NCBI RefSeq assembly: GCF_031755915.1
Contig: NC_083383.1
Coordinates: forward strand, 2,608,001-2,672,000
Length of the DNA stretch: 64,000 nucleotides
Origin: Ziziphus jujuba
Taxonomy: Eukaryota; Streptophyta; Magnoliopsida; Rosales; Rhamnaceae
Direction of reading: 5' to 3'
Shown here: positions 1 through 13,067 of the stretch, piece after piece
Layout of the letters: each line of letters begins with the position of its first letter
Numbering within the stretch: the stretch's first letter is position 1
Notes under the pieces: generated by a model
What the model saw: the letters and a program-made list of their open reading frames with translations, nothing else
Databases searched by the model: none
Told to the model about the DNA's origin: nothing
Position numbers and translations under genes: made by a program

Positions 1-1338
1 CATATATACAAAACTCGTGTAGATAATTCCACCTCGTTTTTTTATTCTGAGATTGAGAGGATATTTTGATAGTGGCTTTGCAGCTTATTCGAAAATGTTT
101 TGTGTCCATTCTTTGGGGTAAAGACAAAGTTAAAATAGAACAATAAGACGTTTTAACAAATAACTCTAATCTTTATTTAAGATTCAACAATTGAATCATA
201 TTTTTAATAGGCGTAATGGACCTTTTAGATGTGTTGGTTTCTTTACTTTACTGCATTTAGTGCTCGTTTCTGTAGTTTTCACTGCTCACTTTAAGTTAAA
301 GTCATGGTGAAGTAGGACATATGACCAAACCATGACTTGTATTTTATACTACAATTTTGACGAAAACCACTGAAAACAATATTCCACCCATTGTAAGTTA
401 TTTTGGTGGAAAATATGCAGAATAAAAATTCAGCCATTAAGGATATTGGTCCCGTTAAATGGGGACCAATGTTTAATATTATAATGAAATTCGCTCAGAT
501 AAAAGTTGGATAACAATGGCCTCTATAGGAAAATTGGAGCATTGTTTTTATTGATTTTTGGTTATTTTTTAGCATGAAGTTTCATTTCTTCAAAACTTCA
601 ACCTGAAACACGTCCAATCCAGAAACAAGAGGAAAAGAATCTTCTTATCAGACAACGATAACCCAAAATCAAATCCTAATGGTCCACACGTTAAATTGCA
701 TATTTTTTCCCTTTCGATTTTCAGAATTTTATGATATTAATACCAATAAGAATGTTATGTCCCAAAGGGAGGGAATCAAAGTTACAGCAGAGATCCAATT
801 TAGATCCAAGCATTCTTATGATAAAGAATATATAAACAAGTGGTCAATATTTCGAGATAACATAACGAAGCATCCTTACAAGTAACAATTATTGTACTTT
901 GGGTGCATCCTAAAATACAAACTTCTCCAATTCCTTGTAAGTTTCCGTTTTCTAACTTTCTACGAAAAAAACCAAGATTACAAGAGTCATGGCAAAGAAA
1001 AAGCACGATTTTGTAATGGATGGCACTCGTTTTTTACCATTTATTGATAAGCAAGCAGTATCACCAATCAATTGGATCAATATAATCAGTTCAGCTCAGC
1101 TCAGAGACATTTTCTGTGCAAACCCCCAAGCTACCCTTAATGAATCACAGAAAGATTGCAGTCTAGAAGTAGAAATGGAGCCATAGATTGAGTTGGTAAA
1201 TTTCTGGAGAGGAGACAGTGCAGCTGATCAGCAGCAAGAGCAGAGTAGAGGTCTTATCAGGTAGTCAAGAAATGTTAAAAAAGGAGGTGAACATACTCAA
1301 TCAAGCTTTGGCTAATTGCCGCAGCCAATGCTTGCACA
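1..1338. other. Left-edge intergenic DNA and probable 3' UTR of the small minus-strand gene
   Basis: No convincing coding exon was seen here. The short open frames are not supported by splice sites or recognisable protein. The last 200-300 bases probably hold the 3' UTR of the minus-strand gene ending at 1339. The rest is AT-rich single-copy-looking DNA. Confidence 0.4.
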
Positions 1339-1590
1339 TTAATCTGCCTTGTATGCTCCATCAGAGCTCTTATTATTGTCTAAGAGGGAATCAGATAAAG
1401 AATCAAGGAAAGCAGTTGCACGGGCATACTCAAGATTAGAAATGGCATTATTAATCTCTGCCATTAGTGTTTCTGGGGACATTGGTAAGGTTTTCAGACC
1501 ATTAAAAATGCTCAAACCGCGGCTTCCTTCAGTCATCTGCCTTTTTACCTGCCCTCGTAAATCTGGTCCTGAACTACTGCTTTTCCACAT
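1339..1590 (-). CDS. Small plant protein of unknown function (83 aa), with leader intron
   Basis: The frame runs from the ATG at 1590 to the TAA at 1339-1341 and encodes 83 residues beginning MWKSSSSGPDLRG. A helical stretch, MSPETLMAEINNAISNLEYA, occupies roughly residues 38-57; the tail is Ser/Asp-rich. Immediately upstream is a good 3' splice site (gtgcag, exon resuming at 1608) and about 420 bases further a consensus donor (CAG/gtatgg, exon end 2028), so the mRNA probably has a leader intron at 1609-2027 and a first exon reaching about 2200. The balanced composition and leader intron argue for a real gene. I do not recognise the family and assign no function. A start further upstream is possible only by using a GTG at 1614, which is unlikely in a plant. 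Confidence 0.55.
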   Translation of the reverse strand: MWKSSSSGPDLRGQVKRQMTEGSRGLSIFNGLKTLPMSPETLMAEINNAISNLEYARATAFLDSLSDSLLDNNKSSDGAYKAD

Positions 1591-2259
1591 TATCCCTGCC
1601 TGCCTTCCCTGCACAATTTACTCATTCCAGTTCAGTCACACACAACAATTAAATAGTCCCAACTCTCAAATAATAATTACTACTAAAATTTTAGCTTCCA
1701 AAATCTAATGGCAAATTAACTTCTTTTCCTCATTTTCTATCCTCTTCTTCCGGTGAAATGGATTCAACCAGATATTATCAACAACTAATACAAGATTAAA
1801 AATCGAAAAAATAGGGAAGATGAACTAAAACACTTTGTGGATGCATAGACCGATGAAGAAAAATGAGAGGGGGGAAAAAAAAAAAAAATCCTAATTTGAC
1901 AAAAAGAAAAAAAGAAAAATATTCCACACAAGATTCTCAAGAAAGAAGAAAGACCGATGGAAAAGAACCCAAATCTAGTTATGGTCATATCCGGAATCAA
2001 CAAAAGAAGCAGCTAAGAAAGCCATACCTGGTAAGAGCTACTCTTTAGCAAATCCCGATTGGCTGACTGACTGGTATTCCCTCGGAATTTTATCATTCAT
2101 TAACGGAAGACCACCAAAGTTTGAGTCTTGGAGCTTTTAAGAAGTTGGAGGTTGAAGACCACACATATTTTGACTGACTCTCTCTCTGACTTTGAGAGAA
2201 TCGAGAGAAGGTCCTCACTCACTCCTATCCTAAACCTCTACAGCTGCCCTTTTTGTCAG

Positions 2260-2295
2260 CCCAATCCAGTACATGGAAATTGATAGATCATCGAA

Positions 2296-2327
<32 letters not shown>

Positions 2328-4100
2328 GGTGAAAAACTGATTTTGGTTGAATTGTTTAAAATGGTACTGTTTCACTTAGAGGAGTGTGTGTAACTTTCTC
2401 AACAATACCTGAAACAGAAGAAGAATAGAAGAAACTATAAAGGACAAGGAAGCAGAAAATTTTAAGAGAGAGTTTCAAGAGATAATATTGGTGTTAATAT
2501 TTGAATATTTTACACCTCTAATTTTATAAGGATGCTAACTCAATTTTCAACTATTTACCAAAAAAAAAAAAACTCAATTTTCAACTCCCAACAAACTTCA
2601 ACTCCTTCAATTATTATAAATCTCTTATTCTTAAAATTGTCCCAATTCCTACTCTCTGCTCATTGATTGTCATCCACATTTTAGAAAATAAATCACTTTT
2701 TCTTCCATCAACTGTTTAAAAAATCAACTCCAAAAAGGATAAAGAAAGATATGATCTTACACCGCAATCAATATAACCTAATTGATAAATACTATAGATT
2801 TTATAAGTTCAATTTCTTTTCCGCTTTTTTCAACCATTAATTTATAAGAAAAGTGGCCGAGACCGTAAATTTGCTGAGTATTTCCAATGTCTTATATGCC
2901 TTGAACAATCTATGCCCATAACTCATTTTGAAAATTATCTAGGGCTTGCAAGAATTTCTTCATTAGTTGCATCTTCTTTCAGCTTACTAGTTCTAGCATT
3001 TTCATTCATTTACCCTTATTTCACACAATAAGCAACAAATGAGCGTGTATTATCACTTATTAGTAAATCATGAAGTCACGTAGTCATGTCAACTAGATTA
3101 ATAAAGAGATATTGCGATTTGTGCCATCAACCAAATTGTGATATTATTTTATTTTTTTAAATATTAAAATGTTTACTAAATTTATTTATTAAATAATACA
3201 TTAAATTATTATTTATTGATAAATTTATATCATTTAAATATAAAAATATTAAATAAATTAATCAAATATTACCATATTATTTAATAAATAATTTTGATAA
3301 ATCGAACATTATTAATAATATTATTATTATTATTTTATGAAATTCCAAAATGCAATTATATTTTAAAGAAACTGTAAGGAAGAAATCATAATTTAACATT
3401 GAATATGCTTCAACCTCCAACCTACCGTGACAATGAGGGGCCTCCTTCCAATTCCCAAGGCCCATGTCCCTTCTCGTCTTGTGATGTCTACACTCTTTTT
3501 ACTAAACAAACAGACACTTTATGTTATCGGGCTGGGCCTCCAAGAAGTCGCACTGTACGCTTTTCTTATCGATTACCACCGATTACCGGTTAGGTTAATA
3601 ATATAAAAATGACAGAATTGCCAATCGTTTATTTTAAAGTTTCTGCATTTCGGGTATGCTCCATTAGAGCTAGATAAGCAATCCGACAACATCTCTGTAG
3701 CTGGTGCTCAAGAGTCAAGCACCAGTGGGGGAGTAGGACCTGTAGGACCAGTAGGCGTGGGTCACGAATTCACGGGTTAAGTTACTTTTATAAGCATCAA
3801 TGTTGTACGGTTTTCTTGGGTCATCATTTACTGTACAAATTTATTATCTACCATAATTATACTGGGTCTGAAGTTTCATAAATAAATTATTTATAGGTAA
3901 AAAGAGTCATTCAATACGATGGTGAAAAATGCAGTGACAATAACCATTGAAATTCATTTGAGAGAGCATTAAAGTGCTCAAGAATTCAAACACACCCTTA
4001 TAATGAACAAATTTTGACCCAACAATAATCAACGGACAAAATGCTTTTTCCCTTCCAAGTAACGAATGGCCGCCATGCCATACCCGCATTGCAGAAAATT
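2260..4100. other. Intergenic, AT-rich, no gene seen
   Basis: The stretch contains a (TA)n run near 2296-2320, several A-tracts and a very AT-rich block at about 3120-3310 made of TAAATTTATT-like words that could fold back on themselves. No exon, RNA gene or complete mobile element could be supported. Part of 4100-4400 is probably the 3' UTR of the minus-strand gene ending at 4401. Confidence 0.4.
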
Positions 4101-4400
4101 ACTTTGCCTTGTCAATCAAACAAACATGGATGCTTAGTCTTACGACTCACTTCCTCCTCCCCCGCCACAAACCCCCTCTCTATATCTATTTTTCCGAAAA
4201 AAGAAAAAAAAAATGTGAACCAAAAAACAGAAAAAAAAGAATCTCCCTGTGTCTATAATGAAAAAGAAAACATGTTAATGAACCCAAGGAGAATGATACA
4301 TATTCCAGTGGAGTTAGCTTCCTGCGTGTTGTGTAATAGTTCCGCAACCTGATAGAGTTTGCAGTGGGAAAATGTTCCCAATTTGTTGGCTAAAACTCAA

Positions 4401-7362
4401 TTACCCACTGACAACACCTGAGACCCATGGAACAACCAATGGTGCAGTCGGATGGGAGTTTCTGTATGAGTCTGGATACTTGTCCTTGAAATTCCGTCTT
4501 GGCTTTTCATCCTGAATTTTTCATATTGTAAAACAGGAAATAAGACCCGGGTGAATCCGGATAAAAATTAAATGAAACCAGTAAGAAACTCCAAATAGAT
4601 GGAAAGAAAACAATAGATTAGCCAAAAAGATCACGGGCAGGGTTGATTCTTACATATTTGAGCCAGCACTCTTGATGTTTATGTTGATAGATATCTGGGG
4701 AGTGGCACCCTGTCTCAGATGGGCAATAAACCCATATATTACATTTCCTTTCACCTGGCTTTGCATGTCGAGCCTGATCCAAACAAGCCTGACAGCAGTC
4801 TGCTGCACTCTCTTTGTGGTGGCTAAGCCCCCATTTAACAGCAGCACCAGCATAATCTGTATGAAGTTCAGTATGGCATTCGGGTGGAAGTGGCCTGCCA
4901 GGCAAAATTTGATCCTCTGTACAGGAAAAAGTATTAATCAATAAATAGAATAAACATCTGCCAGCCAAAAGAATTGCATACATCTCTCAGTTTTAGCTAA
5001 CCAGTATAATAATGATCTTTAACTTCCAAAAAGATACTTCAAAGTGAATATAGGTTTACAATTTTACTCTACTTGAGAAGTGGGTTTATGAGAGAGAGAT
5101 AGAGGGAAGTTCCAGTAGAAATCTATAAATTACCTATTTCCTCTTCACCGTCAGGTTTATCATCATGTTCTGTATTATTAATTTCAGGTGGTATCCAAAG
5201 GCCAATCTCTTCTGACAGCACTGCCCAATTGGACTCCAGAGCTCTTATCAGCACCTCTACAAAAAATGTTATTCATATTATCAAAAGACATGGTTCAGTA
5301 ATAGCATAGATATTCACTCCAGCCCCTGAGAGAACTAGAGTATCATAGACAAACATAATTTAAAAAACACAAAAGCATAAGAGTTTAAAGGCAAATTACA
5401 CACCTGCTTCCTCATGCTCAATGGAATCAAAAGTCCCTTTCCCAACGGTTAACCGCTTAGTTTCATTTAGTTTTTCCTTGCGCCAGTTTTCAACAGCTTC
5501 TGTTATTAAAACAAACAGCAACAACAAGATAACTAGCAAGAACGAGCCAGAAGCAGACAGAATTACAACTTATACCAATAAATAAAACAAAATTTTTTTG
5601 GAATTGGTTGAAGAATCAAGTAGCTTATTGCAACAGCATAATTGCCTATTTACATTAACAATAGCTGATAATCCTTCCTGGAACATTATGAATGCATTAA
5701 CTAAATTCGTTTTCTTCCTTTTAACAAGTACCAGAAGAAATTACCCAAAAAGATCAACCCTAGATCCCTAATGCTTCCTCTGATTTTCTCCCATAAATCA
5801 CTTACTATCTCTTATCTTTAGCAGCAATCTTGGACTTGCTTCCACTGCTTGCAGGATTTCAGTTATCCCTTTCAATTTCCTCATTCTGTGGTAGATTCCA
5901 TATCTATTTCTGCTTTTCTGTCACATCCTATTGTGGCCAAGCTCTCTTGAAAATCCAAGCACAGAAAATTTCCTCCATTCCCAAAACCTTTAAATATATT
6001 AGGAGTCCATTTAGTCGACTTAACTCCATAAGCAAAAAGCCATATTGTGTCCAAATAGGAAACAAATGGACCTCATCTTCACAGTTAACATTCTTTTCCA
6101 TCAAATTTAGAGAATATTATTCAAATCACCATGATATATGAGAAAGGTAATCTCAAGGCTATATGAAGTCAGCATGAAAAACAACCAAAAACCTTCTTTG
6201 ATCATCCTATACATAAATCTGCATTAGCCAAACCATCAAATTCATTTTCATCTTTATTCGCCTAACCTTTACACTATCTCTTACCAATAATTTCACCATA
6301 CCACGTTGGCTATGACTAATAGTATGCAATTTTGCATAATAGACCAATCGTTTTTGGCAGAACAGGATTGCAAAATATTATTCATAATGTAGGTTGTACA
6401 TCTTTTCTACCTTCATGCACAATCATTTAATAATTCACTAAACTAAATTGGCTAAAATGTTTCAGCCAGCTGCAAAATGAAAAATGTAATGGAAATTGGG
6501 AAACACTATTACTTTGGAATGCGAATGAAGAATTAAACATGCTATCATTCACAAGGATCACGTAAAAATTGAGAAACACCAGTCACCTCTCTGCTCACTG
6601 ATATTAGCATTGGCACTCAAGGTTTTCAACCTCTGAATAATCTCATCCATTATTTTCTGTTTGACATGCTGCTGCAATTCAATCACTGTTACGTCTCTGG
6701 AAAACTCGTTTTCGAGCTTCTTCACCTGTCGACATGAATGATAGCAAGCTTCATTTAGTCAACTTAGAGCAAAACACTGGGAACTAATGGCTCAAGCTAT
6801 GCATCATCAAAATAAGTCCTATCAACCAGATCTTACCAATTTAGCAAGCTCTACTGGTTCGGCTGCTCTACGAATCCGAACTGATTCTTCCATTTTCCTA
6901 ATCTGATCTGGGGTGTACTTAACAACTGAAAAATAAATAAATAAATAAATAAACAAATCCCTTCATCAACAAGCATTTAAAATTGAAGAACACCATAAAT
7001 TCCAAGTGGGCACAACAGAAGACAAGTGGGTAATTAAAGACATCAAAAACTAATATCGAAATTTGCCTCAAAATTATAAAGAAAATTATGAGGTTACAAA
7101 AAAACAAAAAACAAAAAAAGTTCGGAGATCCCCAGAACTCAACAAACCCAAGAAAATAACAATAACAATAGTAGTAAAGAAAAGAATAGAAAGATATACC
7201 GGCACGCGAATCGTTATCGGAGTAGACGTATAAAGAAGCGTAGAGGGAGCGCAGAACGTAAAGAGCAACAACAATGTTAATGGAGCAAACGATGAGAGTG
7301 GTCCTCTTGTACGAACATCCCCATTTCCCTCTCCCTTGATTTCCCCATTCTACCCTCGCCAT
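4401..7362 (-). CDS. Single-pass membrane protein with Cys-rich PAN/apple-like C-terminal domain (327 aa)
   Basis: Seven exons join in frame: 7362-7200, 6925-6837, 6725-6587, 5499-5404, 5256-5134, 4916-4654 and 4511-4401 (984 nt, 327 aa plus stop). All introns are GT-AG on the minus strand and codons split by introns rebuild sensible residues. The N-terminus MARVEWGNQGRGKWG is followed by a hydrophobic segment (about residues 17-45, containing TTLIVCSINIVVALYVL), a likely signal anchor. Residues 55-130 are charged and helical, with coiled-coil character (EESVRIRRAAEPVEL, QQHVKQKIMDEIIQRL). The C-terminal third is rich in paired Cys and His (CHTELHTDYAG, ADCCQACLDQA, CNIWVYCPSETGCH, HQECWLKY), resembling a PAN/apple-type disulfide fold that would face the lumen or apoplast. 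I recognise this as a conserved plant architecture but know no biochemical role. The 5' UTR carries a CT/CA microsatellite. Confidence 0.88.
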
Positions 7363-7409
7363 CTTCTTCTCCTTTCTCCTTCACCTTCATCCCGCCATAT
7401 CCCTCAAAA

Positions 7410-7411
<2 letters not shown>

Positions 7412-7443
<32 letters not shown>
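7412..7443. repeat. Compound (CT)n(CA)n microsatellite in a 5' UTR
   Basis: A run of CT dinucleotides passes directly into CA dinucleotides about 50 bases upstream (in transcript sense) of the ATG at 7362 of the minus-strand membrane-protein gene. In the mRNA it reads as GT then GA repeats. Length polymorphism is likely. Confidence 0.9.
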
Positions 7444-7499
7444 AACACTTAACTCTTCGTTCCTCTTATCAGATCGGCCACCACGTAGATCACAACAAA

Positions 7500-9400
7500 C
7501 CCAAGACAGACTTAGCTTCTACTTAAAAACACCCGACACCAGCCGTTATCGCTTCTGCTTTCCAAAAACAGAAGGTGAAAGTGTTTTCGGCTTTTCCCTT
7601 ACTTTTATTTTGCTGTGTGTGGGGATTTTTTTCCTTTTTTGTTGTCGACGAGACGATTTGCACTAAGCTGGCTTGGCTTCTACAATTAGGAGGAGGATTA
7701 GAGTTAAAAAGAATAAATATACCAAAATTAGAGGGTGTACTTTGATAATTGTGGAAATTTGCCTATAGCCTGGTGAGAATTATTAGAGGATCGGCCGATT
7801 ATTTTCGATGATTCCTTGATTGTTGGTAGGGGTGGTGGTGGAGTCGAGTGTTTTTTTTTTTTTTTTTTTTTTTTTCCTGCCTTGTGCGAGTGCTAGCGTG
7901 CGCTTGGGGTTGCAGTGTCTCATTTATTAAAAACCTCCCATATTTTATTACTAATTAAATAAATAAATAAAAATTAGTTTGTTTAGAGGTCAAAAACTCG
8001 AAAGCTATTTGATATTAGTTGATACCTTTGCTCGTTAGCCATGTCACTGCTATTTATTCATGTCTGAAGCAAATACCTATCATCTGCTTAATCCCCTTTT
8101 TTTTTTTTTCCCTTCTTTTTGGTAGAATTTTTGTACTAAAAACATTGTTTGGAATTTTCCTATTTATTTATTTACTCAACTTATGATTGGCTATCTATCA
8201 TAATCATCCTGGAATTAACTTAAATTTATTTTATTTATTATAAAATGTAGCTTCCTATATATATTTTATTTCTTATATTTAAATTATCTATAACTAAAAT
8301 GTAAGTTTTATGTAATAAAATATAAAGATGTAATTAATTAAGTTTAAAATTCATAAACCATGTCTTTAAAACAATAATTTAATCGAACGAGTGCAAGCAT
8401 CGTAATCACAGCTTAAAAATAAATAAATAAACAAATGGTGAACTGCCTGAGTTATCCCAGTCCGAAAATCGAGTGGTAGTTTAAGCTTCGACAAATTAAA
8501 TTTGATGAAAAAATATCTTTATAATTTTAATATTATTTCTTATGCTATTTGACTTTCATTTTTATTCATTTTAAGCTTGAGGTGATCAATTGAAATTGAC
8601 TTATTGAAATGTCCTTGGTTCTAGTCTATATTTATATATTCTTATGAAAAAAATGTTATAATTCATTTAATCTCTAGATTTATAACTGAGTTTTTAAAAT
8701 TAATTTAACATACTTGCCACGTTTTCTAAAAAGGTTGATGATGATGAATAATGATAGGTCCCCAGTAATAAAACCACATGGTAATGATGTTGATAATTAT
8801 GATGATACTTGTTAATTAAGATGTATACATGGATTGCTTTCTAAATTGGCATTTGGCAGTAATGTTATCTTTTTTCTGAAATTACAAATCTCAGTCCCCT
8901 ATGATGTTATATTATAACGTTGAAAAAGAAATAAAAAGAAAGTAAGTTGCAGTCCTCATTATTTTCTTTTCTAGAATTACAAGTCTCCAAATTTTGTTAG
9001 AATTAGAATCATGATTCATGATTGATGAATAGTATATATATATATATATATAAATAAAAAAAAGGTGTCCCTTTCTATTCTCCATAGCAATACTCCATAG
9101 CGGAAACATTGGACAATTAAACTAAAGCCCAACCAGGAGGATGTAGTATCAATAGACAGGCCGTTTGACTAATAAAACTAAGAGTGATTGGGCTTAGAAG
9201 GATCAACCCAAACTCATAATCGATCCGTATATTCAGCCCAGAAGGGAAAATCGCGGGAAAAGTGGAAGACTGTAGGGCAGGAATTGTCATTTTGCAGATG
9301 GGTTTGGGAGGCCAGGAGGTTGGAGCAGGACGATGACTGTGGTCTGTAATTGAATGCTGGCAGTCTGTAATTGGTAAAGGCTGAAGGGGTGGAATTTTCC
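7500..9400. other. Intergenic region between divergent genes
   Basis: This separates the minus-strand membrane-protein gene from ORC2 on the plus strand and should contain both promoters. It has a long T-run at about 7850-7875, a (TA)n run at 9032-9052 and AT-rich filler. No exon or RNA gene was seen. Confidence 0.5.
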
Positions 9401-9424
9401 CTGATTCAATTAAGGATTGTAGTA

Positions 9425-11755
9425 ATGGAGATGAACGGAGGAAGTGATGAAGAAGAGTTCGGGTTTTCCAGAAACTACTTTCTGGCAAAGGAGTTGGGCG
9501 GCTCTGGAAAGAAATCCACTCATAAGCTCTCAGATATCAACATCGTCGATGAACAGGTAGGTTGAAGTTGAAAACCTCTGGGTGGTTTTTGAATACTCGC
9601 ATTTTTCTTATTTAGTTTAATTTAATCTAAATTAGTGCTTAAAAATGTCATATGTGCAGGAACTGAGAGCAGCGGCAGATAACATTGAGCCGAAGCATGA
9701 GAAAGAGATCGAGGACTTAATGAAGAGTTATAAGAGTTTGTACCCCAGATGGGTTTTCGAGCTCAGGTATACCAACATTAGCAGATTTCAATTTTTGCGT
9801 GGTTGTTTATTTTTATTTTTATTTTTTTTATGCTTTGCCCCTTGTATTAGGTGCTTTGGATAAATTAGGTGGCTGCCTTATTTGTACTTCTTAAAGACTG
9901 TGAGGCTGTTTTTTTTGTGCTATATATATTTTCTTATTTAGATTTCCATGTGAAAACTCGATGAAGACCTTTATGTTTCTAATTTCAAGTGCATATTACT
10001 TGCTTTTACTTTTGAGTGATGATGAATCTGCAACAGTTTCTATGACAAGTGACAAGGTTTCTTCGAGTATAACTTTGTAATTTCTGTCATGTCTCATGCA
10101 ATGAGTTGATTTCTTTTGAGTGTTGGTCTCTTAGCCTGTATTGAGTCGATTATAGCTAATTCTGGTACGCCTCTTTACATATATATATATATATATATAT
10201 GTATTTATATCTAGGTGTGGATTTGGCCTTCTAATGTATGGATTTGGATCTAAAAAGGCATTGTTGGAGGATTTTGCTTCATCAGCACTTACAGAGTATT
10301 CTGTACTTGTAATCAATGGCTATCTCCAGTCAATTAATATAAAACAGGTACATACACTGAAATGCGATTCATGGGTAATAGGTCATTGTGTTATCTTTCC
10401 CTACTCTTTGGCGCTATCTTATTTGCAAAAAAATGAATATAACAAGGAGAAAATGAAAACCCTCTCCCTTGAATAAATGCCTGTTGAGCAAACAAGCAGG
10501 GACAGGGCATAGGTCATCTTTCTTGTCTGCAAACATGTTAATATCCAGGAGAAATGGAACAGCATACTAATTAAAAGTAAGAGGCTTAGAGGCCAAGTTG
10601 TGAGAACCGAGATACTGATTTCCTTTGTTTAAAATGTAGGTGCTGATAGCCTTAGCTGAAATTCTATGTGATCAATTGAAGACCAAACGAAAGACTTCTT
10701 CAGAAAACTTATCGAAAGTTCGACAGTCTTTTAATTCAAAATCCATGGATGATCTTCTTGCATTCTTGAATGGTCCACATGTGGACGAAAATGATTGTTT
10801 CATATGCATTTTGGTTCACAACATTGATGGGCCTGGTTTAAGAGACACTGAAACTCAACAATATCTTGCACGCTTAGCCTCGTGTTCCCATATCCGGGTG
10901 ATTGCATCTATAGACCATGTCAATGCCCCACTTTGTAGGTTTACTTTTTCTGTAATTTATTTTACAGTTTGAGAATGCTAAAACTAACTGTTGGCATATT
11001 TACTATTTTCACCCTATTCCTTATCATCTCTTTATTCAATAGCTTTATCCATTATGATGTTGGTCTTGAAAATTACCTCCATATCTGTAAATGCACAGAG
11101 TACAAACCTATACCTCTTGATTATACAGCAGTAGTGTTACTTCAACATTATGTTATGTTTAATTGTATTCAATCAATTTTGATCTGATTGTTTACATACT
11201 CTATTCTGTTGATAGTGTGGGACAAGAAGATGGTGCACACCCAGTTCAATTGGTCTTGGTATCATGTTCCAACTTTTGCAGCGTACAAGGTTGAAGGAAT
11301 GTTCTTCCCTCTGATCCTTGCTCATGGCAATACCACCCAAACTGCCAAAACCGCTGCGATAGTTTTACAGAGTTTGACACCAAATGCTCAGAGTGTTTTC
11401 AAAGTTCTTGCAGAATATCAGCTGTCTCATCCTGATGAAGAAGGTAAGCAGATGTGGATTCTGGAACATATGGATGTTTTGGTTTAACATGCATATTATA
11501 TCCTGGAGCCTAGCAAATTAGTACTTACCATTTTCAACTACATATTTTACTTCAGGGATGCAGCTTAATGATTTGTACACCGTCTGTCGAGAACGCTTCC
11601 TAGTGAGTAGCCAGGTTACACTTAACGCTCATCTGACAGAATTCAAAGATCATGAGCTGGTTAAGACCAAAAGGCATTCTGATGGACAGGATTGCTTCTA
11701 CATCCCTCTCACATCTGAGGCGCTTCAGAAACTATTACTGGAGATAAGTCAGTAG
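9425..11755 (+). CDS. ORC2: Origin recognition complex subunit 2 (364 aa)
   Basis: Six exons, 9425-9556, 9660-9766, 10215-10347, 10640-10934, 11216-11443 and 11556-11755, give 1,095 nt, 364 aa plus TAG. This matches the usual plant ORC2 length of about 360 residues. Recognisable ORC2 blocks include [11 protein letters not shown] near the N-terminus, the [15 protein letters not shown] block at about residue 80, an [20 protein letters not shown] segment, and the conserved [12 protein letters not shown] / [13 protein letters not shown] region. The C-terminal part ([16 protein letters not shown] to the end) is the winged-helix region. ORC2 is part of the six-subunit complex that marks nuclear replication origins and loads MCM helicase; it has an AAA+-like fold without ATPase motifs. 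The exon 4/5 junction uses CCACTTT/gtagg and gatag/TGTGGG, which restores Leu-Leu-Trp. The start chosen is [11 protein letters not shown]; the codon at 9371 is TTG and is not used. Confidence 0.96.
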
Positions 11756-11759
11756 TCTT

Positions 11760-13059
11760 TCTTTGAGAGGTTGGGTTGCCTCTTACATTGCTTTGTATCA
11801 GAAAGTGTGGATTTTAACCAAAAAAAGAAAAAAGAAAATTGGGATTTAGTTAAAATGAAAGCAAAAGATAAAGAGGCCTTTGAAGGATATTTGATAAGTG
11901 CAATTTGACCAGGTGGGCTGTCTATTTATCCAAAGTGTGGTTATTATCAGCTAGTCGTATACATCTACTAAAAGACCTTTCTACACATTTTCGTTTCACT
12001 TTCTTTAATTACTATTAAAACATTACATCCGCATGACTTCGATAAATCTTATCCTCATCCACTCGAAGACTAGATGACTTTGATAATATCTGGGAAGCGC
12101 GTACGTATAAAGGAAATAAAAAACAGAGGAGAACAAAGTCAATCTAAAAAATTATAAAATATTGGAGTGGAACTTGTCAACGCAATTGCATTGAAGACCC
12201 ATTCTTTAGGGAAGCCGGCCGAGAGTTACGTAACGGTGAAGCTAGTAAAATAAAATATTAAATAATAATAATTAATATATTAAAAGAGTATAGGGGTATG
12301 AAAGGGTTCGGTTAGCATGTTGAATGGCTGGCAATGTGAAGGTGGTGGAGGTTTTTATGCGTGGTTGAACAACCTTGTGTGATTTCCGAACTCGGAAGGA
12401 AGGTTTGTAACGTGACGCTGACTGGGTAGGTATGGGTAAATAATAATAACATTTTATGCTTATTTTTTTAACACTTTGAAATACATATTAATACATATTT
12501 TATTTAAATTTAATTCATTTTTAAAATTTTTTTATTATGAAATAGTGTCATATTATCTATGGAATTAACAATTAAGTGTAAACAAAACACAATCAAAGAC
12601 CCAAAAAAAAAAAAAAATGAATCCTAATTCAGTAATACATATACATACCTAGATTTAAAAACGATAAGATAGTCACGTATGCTTAACTCATAATCACCTG
12701 TCTGCTAACTCAACTATCGTCTAATATATCGTACTATACCAAATATTGATGAAGAGGAAAAAAGGAAATTGCTTGATAGCGTAAAAAGAGTCTGGTAGTC
12801 AATTATCATCTGTAACCAAAATCATATACGCCTATACATCGACTAGACTCCTAATTGCTCTAGTGTTTCATCTTCAGCTTGGATAAAACCCGATTGCTTG
12901 TTCTTGGATTATGACTATTCTATTGGAGTTTCTGTTTATAGTCCATTGAAGGAAAGCCTAAAAAAAGCATTAGCCTTTTAAAGTCTTGACGGTAAAAGTG
13001 GGTGGTCATGAATTTACACTGTGTTGCCGTTTACGTCAACGAAGCAGAATAACTACGCC
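11760..13059. other. Intergenic, no gene seen
   Basis: After the ORC2 3' UTR the DNA is AT-rich with an A-run at about 12602-12616. No exon with plausible splice sites and no RNA gene were seen. Confidence 0.45.
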
Positions 13060-13067
13060 ATTGAACG

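Noticed and set aside
6919..7199. Open frame continuing from exon 1 of the membrane-protein gene
   Set aside because: It reads through intron 1. The gtatac donor at 7199 and the acceptor before 6925 rebuild the codon and join to a protein-like sequence.
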